Positions 38,480 through 51,510 of a stretch of 64,000 nucleotides of DNA are shown one piece after another. The notes below the pieces were generated by a model, which had not been told where the DNA came from, did not search any database, and saw nothing but the letters and a program-made list of their open reading frames with translations. Position numbers and translations under genes: made by a program. Numbering within the stretch: position 1 is the first letter of the stretch; the number at the start of each line of letters is the position of its first letter. Location of the stretch: the NCBI GenBank assembly GCA_040954595.2, contig CM082589.2, forward strand, positions 4,340,001-4,404,000, written 5' to 3'. This DNA is from Balanoglossus misakiensis (taxonomy: Eukaryota > Hemichordata).

Positions 38480-41470
38480 ATGACTATGAGTGGGTGTGAC
38501 AACGACGAGCGCCACACCGCAAAGCGATGCAACATTCGCGGCTCGCTTGTCGTACTCGGCTGCAACATCGTACTCATCTTCACCCTGGGTCTCAATCAAG
38601 CCATTGGTCCCTTCTTCGTCGAGCTGATGCGACATTTCGACGAGGGTGCCGGCAAGACATCGCTTATTGTGACGCTGTCGGTATTTTTCGTCACGATCAC
38701 AGGTAGGAAAAACGACAAATGCGCACAGTTTATTGAGCAATTAATGTCGAAGAGGCCGTTAAAAAACGTCCCAGATCACGTACTGATAGGGGTAAACACG
38801 GTTCATCTAAATGCTATTCTGTTGAATGACGTGGATATATATGGAACAGCGAAAATAAACCCGTCATAATAATTGCATTACAGTTTCTTTGTCCATATGT
38901 AGAAAGGTATTCAAATATTTTTATAACACCGATCACAAAACACGCAGTGGTCATATTTTTTTTTGCAAAAGCTATTGTAATGTGGTAAATGTCGTGTTAT
39001 TCCATAGGCAGCATTTAGAGACATCCTGTGACATTAGGAGATATCTGAGGTCAACCCGCCCCAGCCACAAAGAGGTGAAGCTCGTTAACTCGTTCCACGA
39101 CGTAACACACTGATTTGCATTGATCTGAATGAGCATTTAGGTCAAAGATCAACATGTTCAGCTAATACATAGTTTGAGAGTCTGTAGAAATTCCACGCAC
39201 TAGCGATTTTTTGGCCTGCATTTAACTATCTACGAGACAGTGTTTACCCAATTTCTTCGCCCTTTCGGTCAACCAGTCTTGTGGGCCAAACGTAACGGGG
39301 CGACGAGAAATGCGACAACACAAAACAACACAAAACAACACAACACAACACAACACAACACAACACAACACAACACAACACAACACAACACAACACAACT
39401 CAGTGCAATGCCTTTGAAAAGTTCTGCATTTCACCAGCCATTTAAAAACGACGCCTTTCTCTGTTAAAGGCCCGGTTGCCAACTTGATGACGAAACGGTT
39501 TGGTTGCCGAGTGACAGTTCTGTGTGGTGGCGTCATATCAACGGCCGGACACTTGCTGAGCTCTTTTGCACAATCAGTTTCAACGCTCTGTCTCACACAT
39601 GGCGTTCTTGTTGGTAAGTAAAACATGAAAAAAATGAGCTTCACATCACGAAAATCGACTAAAAGTGGATGGGGATGATGATGATGATGATGATGATGTT
39701 CATCAGTTAGCGAGTATTTGACAAGACAACTTCAACTGAATCATTGCAACCGTACTTAGTACTAGTAATTGCTTTGGAATTTTCCATTTATGAGATAAGT
39801 TTTTTTCTACAACATTCGTTTACGTTGATACGTATTTATAGATTTTCTTGCTCCAACGTTGAACAAATCTCTTTGTGTTTTGAAAGGATTTGGCTATGGT
39901 CTGACTTACAGTCCGAGCGTCGGAATGGTGTCCAAGCACTTCAAGAAGAGACACGCGATAGCCAACGCGTTAGCCTACACCGGGTCCGGCCTCGGCATCT
40001 TCATATTCCCGCCGCTTCTCCAGCTCCTGATCGACACGTACGGCTGGAGGGGTTCGTTCCTGGTGTTCGCCAGCGTCAGCGCCAACATCTGCGTGTGCGG
40101 GGCGCTCTTTGTGGAGCCGCCGCTGACGCCGGGTGAGGAACCGCCACCGGCCGCCGAGAGTCACCTCCGCGACACCGCGGACGTTGGCACGCAGGCGGAT
40201 ATGGACGAAGAGCTTGGCGTTTGGAGCGAAAGCCGAGAATGGGGGATGGAGATGGACCTCAATTGCAATGCCCGTGCGCCAGTAAGTGGCGAAGATGACA
40301 AGTATACAGTAAACGAAGGGGGTACGATGCAAATTGATGGAAACATTCAATATAGACGGCACCACATTTCGGCGTCTGGAGTATTGCAAACAATTGGAAA
40401 CTCTCTGGACCTATATCTTTTCCGGGAAAGTCCGCCCTTCGTTCTCATGGTTATTTCCTCGTTTTTCCTCGGATTCGGACACTACATCGCCGTGGTCTAT
40501 TTGCTGCCACGGGCGGAATCCCTGCAATTCGCCAACGCCCAGGGAAACGCATTCCTGGTCTCTGTGATGGGAATCTGCAGTGTCATCGGCCGGAGTAGCC
40601 ACGGGTTTCTTTTGGAATGCAAGGCGATAACTGGATCTCGCTTGTACATCCTCTGCCTCCTTGCCGCGGGCGTCGCGTCACTTTTGAGTGGACTGGCGAA
40701 ATCGTACGTGACGTACGCCGTCTACTGTGCGCTGTTTGGCCTGTGCAGCGGCATGTACCTGCCTCTGATCGCCGTTATCCTGTCGGACTTCCTCGGCCGG
40801 GAGAAGTTGATCAGCAGTCTGGGATTAGCGACCGCTTCTTTGGGAATCGGTCTAGTCGGCACTCCTATTGCGGGTACGTAGGTGCAATGTGGATGAGAGA
40901 TGGGGTCAATTTTTGAAATCATTTCGCAAGTTCGCTTGTAAGAAACAACAAACCAATCGTCCATTATGGGGAAACTTTAATTATTTACATATATTCGTTT
41001 TTTTTTACTGTTTCTGAGTTTGATAAACGGATGCATAGAGAGATGTAGCTGGACTTGTAGTCAATAGACTTTGAACGAGTGGATAAATGAATGGGCGAGT
41101 TGTTCAGTCAATCGATCAGTCAATTAGTTAGTTAATAGATCGATCGATCAATCAAAACTAAATGACAACATTCTGAATATCGTCTTTTTGAAATGATGCT
41201 CGCTTTGACTAAGCACATACCAACCAAACATACCATGTTTGCTCGACAGGTTGGATCTACGACTTGACCGAAAACTACGACAATGTGTACTACCTCGCCG
41301 GCATCTCCCTGTGTCTGGCCGGTCTTCTCATATTTCTCGTGCCTTACCTGGACGGCAGAAAGACGGAGAGAAATTCCACCAAAGAGACCAATGGCTTGGA
41401 CAACAAGGGCTATGATCACGCAAGCGATGACGTCACCAATAAACGCCATGTCCTCTCCCTAAACCAGTGA
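38480..41470 (+). CDS. Major facilitator transporter, SLC16 (monocarboxylate transporter)-like
   Basis: Exons 38480-38702, 39470-39613, 39887-40873 and 41250-41470 have phase-1 introns throughout and give 524 residues, within the SLC16 range. Twelve hydrophobic segments are arranged six plus six. The first half contains the MCT-type FGYGLTYSPSVGMVSKHF segment and a WRGSFLVFASVSANICVCGALF helix. A hydrophilic central loop of about 90 residues (rich in E, D and P) separates the halves. The second half includes FALFGLCSGMY-like and GTPIAGWIYD segments typical of MCT TM10-11. The usual N-terminal DGGWGW motif is absent. SLC16 members move monocarboxylates, thyroid hormones or amino acids; the substrate is not predictable here. 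ATG 38480 has an in-frame alternative at 38486. It ends 449 bp from EIF3I, tail to tail. Confidence 0.88.
39314..39400. repeat. (ACAAC)n pentanucleotide microsatellite
   Basis: About 15 units of acaac/cacaa in the first intron of the SLC16-like gene, starting with a few acaaaacaac variants. It creates long open frames on both strands that are artefacts of the repeat. Confidence 0.95.
39674..39698. repeat. (GAT)n trinucleotide microsatellite
   Basis: Eight gat units in intron 2 of the SLC16-like gene. Confidence 0.95.
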
Positions 41471-41919
41471 AATGGCAGCGAAGGGGATATGAAGTCTGTT
41501 CAGTTCAAATACAAAGACATTATTAATCAGTGCAACAGTGCCAAAATATATGATTGCGTAACGTATAATTTTATGCAAATCGTGGGATTTCCTCATTTCA
41601 GTTTCAACATGCAACCGAAAATTTAACAGATCCACAGTAAAAATTTCTCTGTGTGTATTTATTTTAATATACACGATTACATTTGACGACAGTATTTCTC
41701 TTAACACAGGATTGAAGCTCTTGTGGGCAGTACATGTTTTTTTTCTGCGTGGCCACCTACTGAAAATCTGCGATTGGCTAGATCTTTCTTTCTATGGTAG
41801 CTGTGGTTAAATATGGATGGGCGACTGGTTGCATCGATTCCTGGTGAGCTTGGGATTTGGAAATGGCGACTCAGTTCGATGGATAAGACCGTTCTCTCAA
41901 TTTCACTCGGGGATGGCTC
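41471..41919. other. Shared 3' region of convergent SLC16-like gene and EIF3I
   Basis: 449 bp between two stop codons on opposite strands. TTTATT at about 41658 is an AATAAA signal for the minus-strand EIF3I transcript. No clear AATAAA for the plus strand was seen. The 3' UTRs may overlap. Confidence 0.5.
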
Positions 41920-44736
41920 TTAAAATTCAAATTCAAAATCAAAATACTGCGGATCGAAATTGTGTATTCTGACGTAGCCATCTTCGCCACCACTGCTGTA
42001 ACTGAAATGGGAAAAAAGGAAAGGTGGGTTAGACTTTCAAAACTAGACTGCGAGGGCGCTGTTGGGAGAAATGAAAGCGTGGTATGAAACAATACGCCCG
42101 TGTAAGTATCTGATTGCTGCAATACACATATTTTCATTTTCACACCCAACTTGAAACTCATATGCTTACCTTCTGCCGTCTGGATGGAAAGCCACAGTGT
42201 TGATTGGTCCGAAATGACCTTTGACCCTGCCAAATTCCTCTTCGAAGATGACGTGGAAAAACCTGGCATCGAACTTGCCGACTTTGGTTGAGGTTGTCGT
42301 CACCTCCATGGCTTCCTGGCCACCGCCGAGAACGACCTGGATTGCCAAAAAAAATTGAGTTTACTTATCATGTTCTGTGAGTCTGTAAACATTGCTGTCT
42401 ATTGGGAAACAAAAAAGACCTGGTGACTGTATATCACACAGCGATCAAATTATTCCTCAAAAAACTGCTAAGGATTTTCATAGTAATGCTACCTACTCCT
42501 ACATTTGATCAAAACGCACAGTTACGGCAATTTTCACTTACGTGCTCCCTGATTGGTGAGAGTGCCGCAGAATTCACAGGTCGCTCAGTTTTATACGTCT
42601 TCATATGTTTTAGAGTAGCTGTGTCAAAAAGCTAGAGAGAAGAAAATAAAGGAGATGTAAACTGTGATTACTGGGTCCCTTTCATGACCCTAATTGACCC
42701 TTACATCCTGGTTATATGTGGCTCGATGATCTCTTGACTACGACATACAAAATCTCATTTTGTTGTCTGTGCACAAAGATATAAATGTACACGAGCAGAA
42801 TATTCCATTTGTTACCTTCGACGTGTTGTCCTTGGAGGCAGTTATCAGCATTGTCAAGTCCTTTGAGGGCTGGATGTCGTTCACCTGTTTACTGTGTTCC
42901 TTGATAGAATTCACAACGGTTCCATCCTGCAACAGCACGTATTACATGAACAATGCTGGCACTTAGCTGATACATACACACATACATATATATATACACA
43001 TACACACTGGTACATATGATAGACATATTTTTCAGACAAAGAGATAAGTTTTTATTGCAATACAAACAAACCAAGGGCTAAAAGTTACTCACCTTTGCAT
43101 CAAAGTGACATATTTCGCCATTTTCATGACCTGTGACAATGTACTCGTCCAATGGACCCCACAACGCACTGGTGACTTTATTTCCTGACACTGGCACATT
43201 TAGATAGGCGTTGTCATTCGCTAAAAATGTTGACAAGGTAAGATCAAGGATTACATATTAATATCATGCTGCAGTGATGCACAGTGTACAAGTAGATGTT
43301 TTGTGATGCTGGGAAAGACAGAAGAATTCGTGGTTGCTTATGTCAAACTGGGGATACCTGCACAATATTTGAAATGTTACTCACCAAATTGACTAGGATC
43401 TCTCACATCAAAGAGGTGGATTTGACATTCGTAACCCATCTGTTTGTCAGTCGAATACATGATCTGTTGCCCGGTGAATGAAAAGCCGCATGTTCTCACA
43501 GCCGAGTTTGTGTCAACCTTGCTTATAGTTTTACCTAGACAAAGAAAAGTTTTGTAGGACAGAGGCATTAAAAATAAGCCTTTATCAAGTTCCAGACCTT
43601 TGAGAATTTGCCAGGATTGCACACGTTCTTGACTTCAGACATTCCATTAATGTTGACAGAGAAATTAAACAAAGGTGGTGACGTCAAGATTGCTAGGGAA
43701 AGTATTGCGCAACAACTATCTGTACATACCTGTTTCACAATCCCACAACCGACAAGAATTGTCTGCTGAGCCTGTTACTACTTTGGTGGAGTCCCCTGTT
43801 TGCATGATGTAAGGAATCTCAACCAACTTCAATGTACAGACAGGTCAGAACCCAGTCGCTGATGTACAAGAGCTGTGGGCTAACCTGAGGCTAGCACAAG
43901 ATTAGCAACTTCAAAATTGTCACGTTGTTTAAATAAATAAAAACAGGGCAGACTGCATCAGTCTACCTTTGAACACTAATACTCAAGTGGCAAGTTAGCT
44001 CACATAATACAGTTTTTGACTTTCAACAAGGGAAATTGAGGATGAGACTGAAAACATATATAACATATTAGAAAGCTTTTCATGATGAAATGAACACAAC
44101 AGGGAGTGAGATAAAAAAGGGCGAGGTGAAAAATGAAATCTGGTGGGTTTGCCCTGAGCGATTGAGAACACTGTGCATCGCCATAATGAAAATACTGACA
44201 TTTCAGAGAAACTTATGACTTTATCAGAGGATACAGCTGACGTCTATAGTCCAGACAGCTCCAGTATGTCCAACAAATGTACCTAACCTTTCACCGTTGA
44301 GAGAATACCACACGTTGGGTTGTTGATCTTTGGAGCTGGAAAACAGGAGGTCGCCTTCCCTGTTGTACTTGATTTGGGTTACTGAACGTTCGTGACCGTG
44401 AAGCAGTAGCGGTTTCTGAAACAGAGAACGGATGGACAAAGTGAGGCCGTGTTTTCACTCAGATACTGACAACATTCATCAACAGTTGTTAGCAACAGTC
44501 GTGACAGTAATCGCGAGCATGGCCCATCGCCATCGGAAGTCGAGTACGAGTCCCACACGTGTGTAGTCTTCGATCCAAAAGCACAACACATGGTTACACT
44601 GTCACCGGCGGCCGCACTCACGATATGGTCAGTGGTCGCGCACAATATGCGACTTCCAAGAGACAAGGAGTCTCTACTGCTAGCTTAATTAATACCAGAT
44701 CACTAGCGACATTTAAACAGAGCGAGTACTTACCAT
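41920..44736 (-). CDS. EIF3I: Eukaryotic translation initiation factor 3 subunit I (WD40)
   Basis: eIF3i is the WD-repeat subunit of eIF3, which helps load the 40S ribosome in the cytoplasm. Nine exons (44734-44736, 44235-44415, 43730-43795, 43385-43534, 43093-43220, 42816-42926, 42542-42631, 42170-42336, 41920-42001) keep phase and give 325 residues, the same as human. Diagnostic segments are [54 protein letters not shown] and [20 protein letters not shown], with an acidic aromatic end (YFDFEFEF). WD40 blades cover the whole length. The initiator ATG is the last three bases of exon 1, abutting the GTAAGT donor. Exon 2 ends at a less usual donor (T|GTATCC). Head to head with TMEM234. Confidence 0.95.
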
Positions 44737-45282
44737 CTTGAATTATTATGATCACACTTTCACAATTTCTCAATATTGTCAACCACCCAACGCGCTTGCG
44801 CAACATCGGTTTCAGTCGGCCTCGTTCTTGAACGATAGAAATAATCAGAACGTCTTTCACTAGGTCAACATGTATTTATCATATTTGGCTCAGAAATGTT
44901 TAATATCTTAAATAATGTTATAAAAATTAAGTCTATAAATATCTATAAATAATAATGTATATGTTCATTATATCTCAGGTCTACGGAATGAGAATCGAGG
45001 ATGACAGTGAGACAAAATGGCGGCACCCTGGTCTTGCTATTCGAATCTGATTCGTATTCATGCTGAATTTCGGATCATGCGCTTCGAGCTACGTATGTTG
45101 ACGATAGCAGGATTTCGAATACACGATTGAATGTTACTATAAGGCGATCCATATTCACCAACTCGAAACTTAAAGTTTATGGATTGCAAAATCGGTGACT
45201 TTTCAGGGTGATTACGAAGTTGAGTAATCTTACTGGGCCAACTTAGACTTAGTTTGCGAAGCTTGGGAAATGAGGATGTAAA
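44737..45282. promoter_or_regulatory. Bidirectional promoter region between EIF3I (-) and TMEM234 (+)
   Basis: 546 bp separate the two start codons. No TATA box is convincing. The region contains the 5' UTRs of both genes. Its role is inferred from the head-to-head arrangement, not from a recognised motif. Confidence 0.6.
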
Positions 45283-46304
45283 ATGACTGGTAAGTTTTGC
45301 TTTGATCGTCTCAGAACACTGTGTACGGCACCAGTTATAATCGCCCCCAACGGCGAAGAGTGTCGTCGCTCAACTGATTGCCAGCTTTGCCTGCCGAAAG
45401 TTTTAAAAGCAACACACCATCTTCCAAACACAGACGGACTGTGACGGATGTAGATAAACTTCCCTCTTTCTCCCTTTCCTATCAACAGACAACATTTACA
45501 ATGCAGTGTGGTTGACAGTTGTGGCGTTCCTCTGGGGTTCCACCAACCCACTCATCAAACAGGGAAGTGAAGGCATTGACAAGATTCACAAGTCCAGTGC
45601 TGTGCGGCAGTTTTTGGCAGAAGTCGCCTTCCTTGTGACAAACTGGAAGGTATTGCGAAGATCACAAGTTTGCATGTCACAGCATGTGTCCCAAGTTTAC
45701 ACACACTGTATCTGAGCTTTACCATAAGAAGGCCATTTTGATGATTTCTTTCTTTTTTATCTTCATCTCTGAACAGTACATTGTGCCATTCCTGATAAAC
45801 CAGAGTGGATCAGTCGTTTATTACCTGACTCTGGCCTCTGCAGGTTAGTGACTAACTTCGAAATTCACCCTCTCACCCCGTCCCGTCTACAGAGGTCCAA
45901 CTTTACCATAGAGAACAATGGGTTTGGATTGAACCATAGTCATATTGAGTCCATCCTTTTTTTCTGATATCCACAGACTTGTCACTGGCTGTTCCTATAA
46001 CAAATTCACTCACATTCCTTTTCACCACATTGACGGGGAAGTTGCTTGGAGAGAAGGTTGGCAACAAGGGTGAGTGCATCAGCCAGATCTTGAATATGGT
46101 ATCAGTACTGAGTCCTGCCGGTGCAGTGGAACAATACATTGATATATACATCTTGATAGTCTGAATAACGTTCTAGGATATCATCTCATATTGAAATTAT
46201 AATCTTCCTCTTTATTTCCAACAGATACCTACATTGGTATGTTGTTTGTCGTGGCTGGTGTATCTCTGTGTGTGATGGACAAAGCTTACAGTGAGAACTC
46301 ATGA
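45283..46304 (+). CDS. TMEM234: Transmembrane protein 234 homologue
   Basis: TMEM234 is a small multi-pass protein of the drug/metabolite-transporter fold; its biochemical role is unclear. Exons 45283-45289, 45489-45649, 45777-45843, 45977-46069 and 46225-46304 give 135 residues, near the vertebrate length of about 140. Four hydrophobic segments carry family signatures: FLWGSTNPLIK (TM1), VPFLINQSGSVVYYLTLASA (TM2), DLSLAVPITNSLTFLFTTLTGKLLGE (TM3, broken here as three parts) and IGMLFVVAGVSLCVM (TM4). The first coding exon is only seven bases (Met-Thr plus one base) before a GTAAGT donor. AATAAA lies at 46544-46549. Intact. Confidence 0.93.
45863..45936 (-). repeat. Short interspersed repeat, one terminus (in TMEM234 intron 3)
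   Basis: The stretch caccctctcacccc...gaggtccaactttaccata...aatgggtttgga matches the reverse-complement half of the element at 34758-34853 and the palindrome copies. Confidence 0.55.
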
Positions 46305-47612
46305 CCACACCACATCCAGCCATGTTTTTGTGTTCGTGGAATACTGTTATGTCATTCTGAAATATCTGGCCTTGCACAGCCACACATCAAACCGTGTGTG
46401 AAGTGGTATGGGGTGGACAGACATACACTAAGCAATGAGTGTAAAGTTCAAGCATGGCAAATGTTTGTACTGTTTAAGAAACTTCAGAGTGACAATATTC
46501 TCACACTACATAATTTTCTTGAGATATGGGCACTTGTTATTTGAATAAAAAACACACAAAACAAAATATATGTTACAATCTAAAGTATTCTTTATTGCAT
46601 TATTTTCATTGTTGATGTTACAATAGAAATATGACAGAAAAAGATTCATAATGTCATATGAATGCAGAAAAAATGTTAGCATCTGTCATGTGAAACATTA
46701 CAATGTGCAACATAAAACTAAAACATTCATACATTCTATATATGTGTGTTCAGCTCTGCTGTGCCAATTATGGCTGCACTTGTGAGCTGTCGTTTGCTCC
46801 CTAGGGAGTTGGATGGAGTTAAATTAAAATTAGGTCCAATTAATGTCCAGGGGTAATAATGGTTGTAAAGTGTCTTGAGCACAAAATATTGTGGTAACAT
46901 GCGCTATATAAGAACTTACTATAATTATTATTAATGCCACATAAAATGGAATGAAAATAGAGCATACAGTTCAAATGTGTATTGCTGGACTGTATAATTG
47001 AATTTCACATTTTCTTTGTCCCTCCCTAAAATCCTCTTTATGGATATCTGCCTCTCTGTCTTAGTCTTTCTTACTCTATCATGCTGGCTTCTGTAAGTCA
47101 CTCATAACTACAGCAAGTAGCAGCATTTATAATTTGAAAAGGCTTAACAATTGCTTACATGACAATATAAATTGAGTTACAAGTACTAAATGTATATTCT
47201 TTTCAAAGAGGTACATGAACAGAAAGTTATGACATGATATGCAGTAAATATCATGTATATAGTCTTTGAAAAAAAAATGTTACCACAGGTAATACAAACA
47301 CAATAAAATAAAAATGAAACACAACAGTTTCTGACTAAAGTTTAAAGTTCAAAAATATAGATAAACATGCTGATGTCTTTGTACTGTGTACAGAAATTTA
47401 TATTACAAATATTGCACAATGATGTAAATGTGTATGTGATAATACATACTTGCAAATAGATGGATAACCATTTCTGAAGGTTATAGACCAAGCGGTCAAC
47501 TTGACATAACTTACATTTGTTTTATATGAAACAAAATGATTACTGCTTTATTGTTGTAAAATCTGGTGGATTTGTGATTTACAACATTATTTCAGGTACA
47601 TGGAGCATCAGG
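46305..47612. other. 3' regions of TMEM234 (+) and the NLR-like gene (-)
   Basis: AT-rich. AATAAA at 46544 fits TMEM234, and TTTATT at 47547-47552 fits the minus-strand NLR-like gene, about 60 bp past its stop. No coding exon is visible between them. Confidence 0.6.
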
Positions 47613-50600
47613 TTAATTCTCATTTGAACCTGCAGCATCTGCAGTGCTGTAGGTAACTTTGTCCCAACACCAAGAATCGCCAATTGAGAGGTTATGTGAC
47701 TTGGATGACGTGCATGACCAACACTGTGGGTTGGATTGCTTCGAAATGAAACCGTCAATATCATTACTCCCCCTTGCAATCACAGTGAGTGATTTCAATT
47801 GAGACTTGAATGTTTCCATCTCTCTAACAACAGGCACTGCTAAATTACTTAATACATAGGATATGCCAGAACCAAAATATTTCTCAATGACAGTAATGTG
47901 TTTGAGTGATCTGTTTTCCTTCAGTGAAGTGACCATTTTCTGACAGACTTGATCAGTCATTTCCTTGACGCAGAGAGTTAGAGACTGTGCAAACATGTTG
48001 CGTTGTATAAGGTCACAGGCGCCACTGATTGATTCATCTGTAAACATTCCTAATGATATGTCACGCAGTGTGTTGTTTGTTGCCAGTGTATCCAACAGTG
48101 CACAGTCAACTTTGAATTCATTGGTAAATAGTCCAAAAGAAGTTATACACGAACTCAGATTATTCAGTGCTCTGGATAATTCCAGATACATTTCATTATC
48201 CATTGTGTCAAAATACAGTTGAATTGATTCAGTTGTTTGACTTTTTTTAATGAGGTTGTATAAACTCTCATCTGAATGCCAGTTTGGTGTGAGAAAGTGA
48301 ACTTCTCGTGGTCCTTTCTGGAGAAATTCATCAAAAATTGGCAATGATAAATCACTTAAAGGGGATTTTTCTTGGAACAGACGAAAAATAAATCTTTCTA
48401 TGTTCCCGTGTTGAGCTATTCTAGCAAACATTTGCAGCAAGCTTGTTCTGAATGCTTCAACACTGAATTTCTCATTGTAGTCATAAAACTCCAGTTTCAA
48501 AGATTGCACTCCAGCACAGCCTTCATCACTTTTTATCATTTCTGACAACTTGTCAACTACTGTTTCAGCGTTACGCGCATGTTTAATGTAAATCCCAAGA
48601 TACTTTAACACTACATTTCTTTCAGAGTTTTTTACATGCATAGCTAACATTGCAATTTCGCGTAAAGTGGGATTATGTATTTCTAGATTTTCTAGCAATC
48701 CCGGTTTTTGTTTCAAAACGTTGAGAATAAATTCTAGGTTGCAGTTCTCTCTTTTAAGTGATATCCACCTGTAGTTGAACATTTCATTATGCACGCTTGC
48801 GATATTATAAATCTCAATCAAACTCTTAACATTTGTATTGAAAAATTTATCTCCAAATTTAATCAAAGACTCTTTAACTAAAGAGTCTATAATTGATATA
48901 CAAGTTACACTGTGTCTTGATTCATAGAAACATTCAAAACAAATGCTGTACAATTTCGAAATAAATGTAAGTGTTTTTGTTTTTTCCAGAGTCTGACATT
49001 TATCACAAAACATTTTAAACAATAACTCACTTTCACAAGATCCAGAGATACCTGCGAGGAATATTAAAACTGGTTTAGATTTTTTAACATCATTAAGAAA
49101 TCTATCCAAAACATCCGTATTTCGTTCTTTTAATTGAAGAGAAACATGCAATGCTGTGAAATATTCCAGCCACGTTTTATGATAAAAGAAATACATTTCC
49201 TTTGTCTTTGTCCTGGAGTGGCCAAGGTCTCTGACTAATAACCCTAAATCCAATGATCTGGGAGCAGAAATATCTTTTCTCTCAAAAATGGACCTGTTGT
49301 CCGAGTAGACTTCCCATGAATTTAATGCCAATCTGTCTCTGTCGCTAATGATTGTACTTGGTATCTCGCCGTTGTCGAGGTCAACAGACTTTTTGACACA
49401 ATATCGCTTTAAAATACACTCGAGTACCTCGGAATACAACTCTGTAAGTGTCTGTGGGAATTTGTTTTCTTTCTCGTGTAGTTTATGATCTTCCCAGAGA
49501 ATACAGAGAAATGAAACATGCAATGGGTTACAGAGGAGATCTGTTATGGTTTTCTTAGTTGCTTTACTCCGCTGTATTTTTATTTCTTTGACAAGAGCTC
49601 TACCCGTGTCTACGTCATCTTTGAAATACTTCATAATGTATTCATTCGTACTCTTTTGTGTAAATCCCTTAACAACTAGAAATAAATCACAGTCACTCAG
49701 GTACTTATCACGTAGACGTGGTCTTGTGGTGGTAACAATGGTACAGTCGTGACGTACCCTACTTTGTATGTGATCAGCTATATCAGAACTTTCGATTTTT
49801 TCTTTGGCAATTTCATCTAAGCCATCAAAGAGAAATAAGACTGAATTAATATTTTGCAATATTATTCTTTCAAGTTCCCCTTTGGTGATACTAACATCTT
49901 TTGGTAAGAGCTGGTTGAATATTTCATCAACCACACTGGAGGCTGTCACGTGTCTCATTTCTAGAAAAAAGAGTAAATCGTATTTATGCTCTTTTATCTC
50001 ACCACAAGCCCAGTCATACGCAATCTTCCTACAGAGAGTTGACTTGCCCATGGCGGGTGGGCCCTCTATTCTTATGCGCCGAGCATGCTGTTTATCATCT
50101 GACATTTTAAACATATCATGCAAATCTTTCAAATCGTTACCAGCTTTCAGGGACCCTCTATGCACCTCTTTTACTTCCAGTCTCGTGTACACTTCTTTCA
50201 GCTTGAGTTTCAGATCATCGTTCCATGGGATTGGTTGAAGCATCGAGAAATGACCTTTGTACTGATCCTTCAGAATGGTGACCAGCTTTTCTTTCTTGTC
50301 AGTCAACGCAGCTGGAAAATAATAAAAAAAAACACTCATATTAGTTAGTGAACTTTGATAAAATCTAAAAGTAGCGATAATATACTTACAGGAATGAAAT
50401 TCCTCTTTACTCAATTTGATATTTCGCGATGGCAGATTGAATTTGATTGAGTAGCGGTTCACAAGGAATTGCATGACTACATACATAAGTTAGAAATAAC
50501 TTTCATCCTTTATAAATGTTTCATATTCTTAGCAGTTTAACCGTCTATATATTTGTGATGGCTATAGCGATCCAAGGTGGAAGGCCTTGTACACGCAATT

Positions 50601-51510
50601 ACAGAGACTGTACGGAGTTCGACAGTCTTGTAGATGAGCTTGTAAGTTTCCTAAATTTATAGAAATTCAGCTCGACGAATATTTCCTATGGTAAGTACTG
50701 TTTTCCCAAGACATTATGTACTGGATATTCTAAAAGAAAGTGGCATTTGTCTTCTATTGCTTGCCGACTCATTAATATTCTGTTTTTCCCTTCCACACAA
50801 TTAAGATGACAAGACAGAGAGACAGACAGGCAGATAATTTAATAAATAATGATTGGTGTCCGTAGTTTGACAGCCATGCGACAATATTTTCAATGCATGT
50901 CAGTAAACTGGAAAGGCACATAATGAAACAATAAGCAAAGAACAATTCACCAATGCATACAGTTTTAATCCACTTTACCTTCATTTATAGAGGATTGGCC
51001 AGTATGATATGCATGTAGATTGTTCGACAACAGAACCAAGCCAACACGACACAGCAAGTCTTGCAGAAATTCTGTGTTTGTTTCAGTGATCTTGCCAGTT
51101 CGATGCAGTAAGGTGAATAGACCGAAAGGATGTTTGACATTTTCAAGAGGTCGGTCGTCTATCACACCGTAACAGAGATGTTTCAGACCATCTAAATAAT
51201 CTGTCAGTGAAGAGAAGTTTAAATTGTTAATAATAACCATGGCATTAGTATTTTCTCGTGTGGTTCTTTGGAATGAATAATGTAGACGCCATTTCCGATA
51301 GCAAAGCTCATTACTCGTTAAAATGTCTAACTCACATAATCATTCAGAGTATATAACTAATCAAGTTAGGCTTAAGATATTTTTTAACATACCGTTTGTT
51401 ATTTTTTGGGATATATCATGCAGAATTGTCGTAAATGGATCAAGTTTAGGTACTTTGGGGGCTGGTTCTTCATGGCTGGTCGTTGCCGTGCCTTCTTGTC
51501 CCGTCGCCAT
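47613..51510 (-). CDS. NLR-like protein: death-effector-type domain plus NACHT plus leucine-rich C-terminus
   Basis: NACHT proteins are signal-transducing NTPases, many of them innate immune sensors. Exons 51393-51510, 50979-51200, 50390-50476 and 47613-50311 join in phase (all introns phase 1) to give 1,041 residues. Residues ~25-100 look like a death-effector domain (LDGLKHLC, FGLFTLLHRTGKI, NTEFLQDLL). After a linker comes NACHT with Walker A GPPAMGKST (226-234), Walker B VLFLFDGLDEI (300-310) and the sensor-like TIVTTTRPR. A helical region of ~400-520 and a long alpha/beta-rich C-terminal part follow, with leucine-rich repeat-like stretches near the end (LRDISLGMF, SLKHITVIEKYFG). Most of the protein is in one large exon, as in many invertebrate NLRs. 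The start at 51510 begins MATGQEGTAT. No damage seen. Confidence 0.87.

Noticed and set aside
39222-39644. 140-codon minus-strand open frame
   Set aside because: Mostly the translated ACAAC repeat (C-C-V-V-L pattern) and antisense to exon 2 of the SLC16-like gene.
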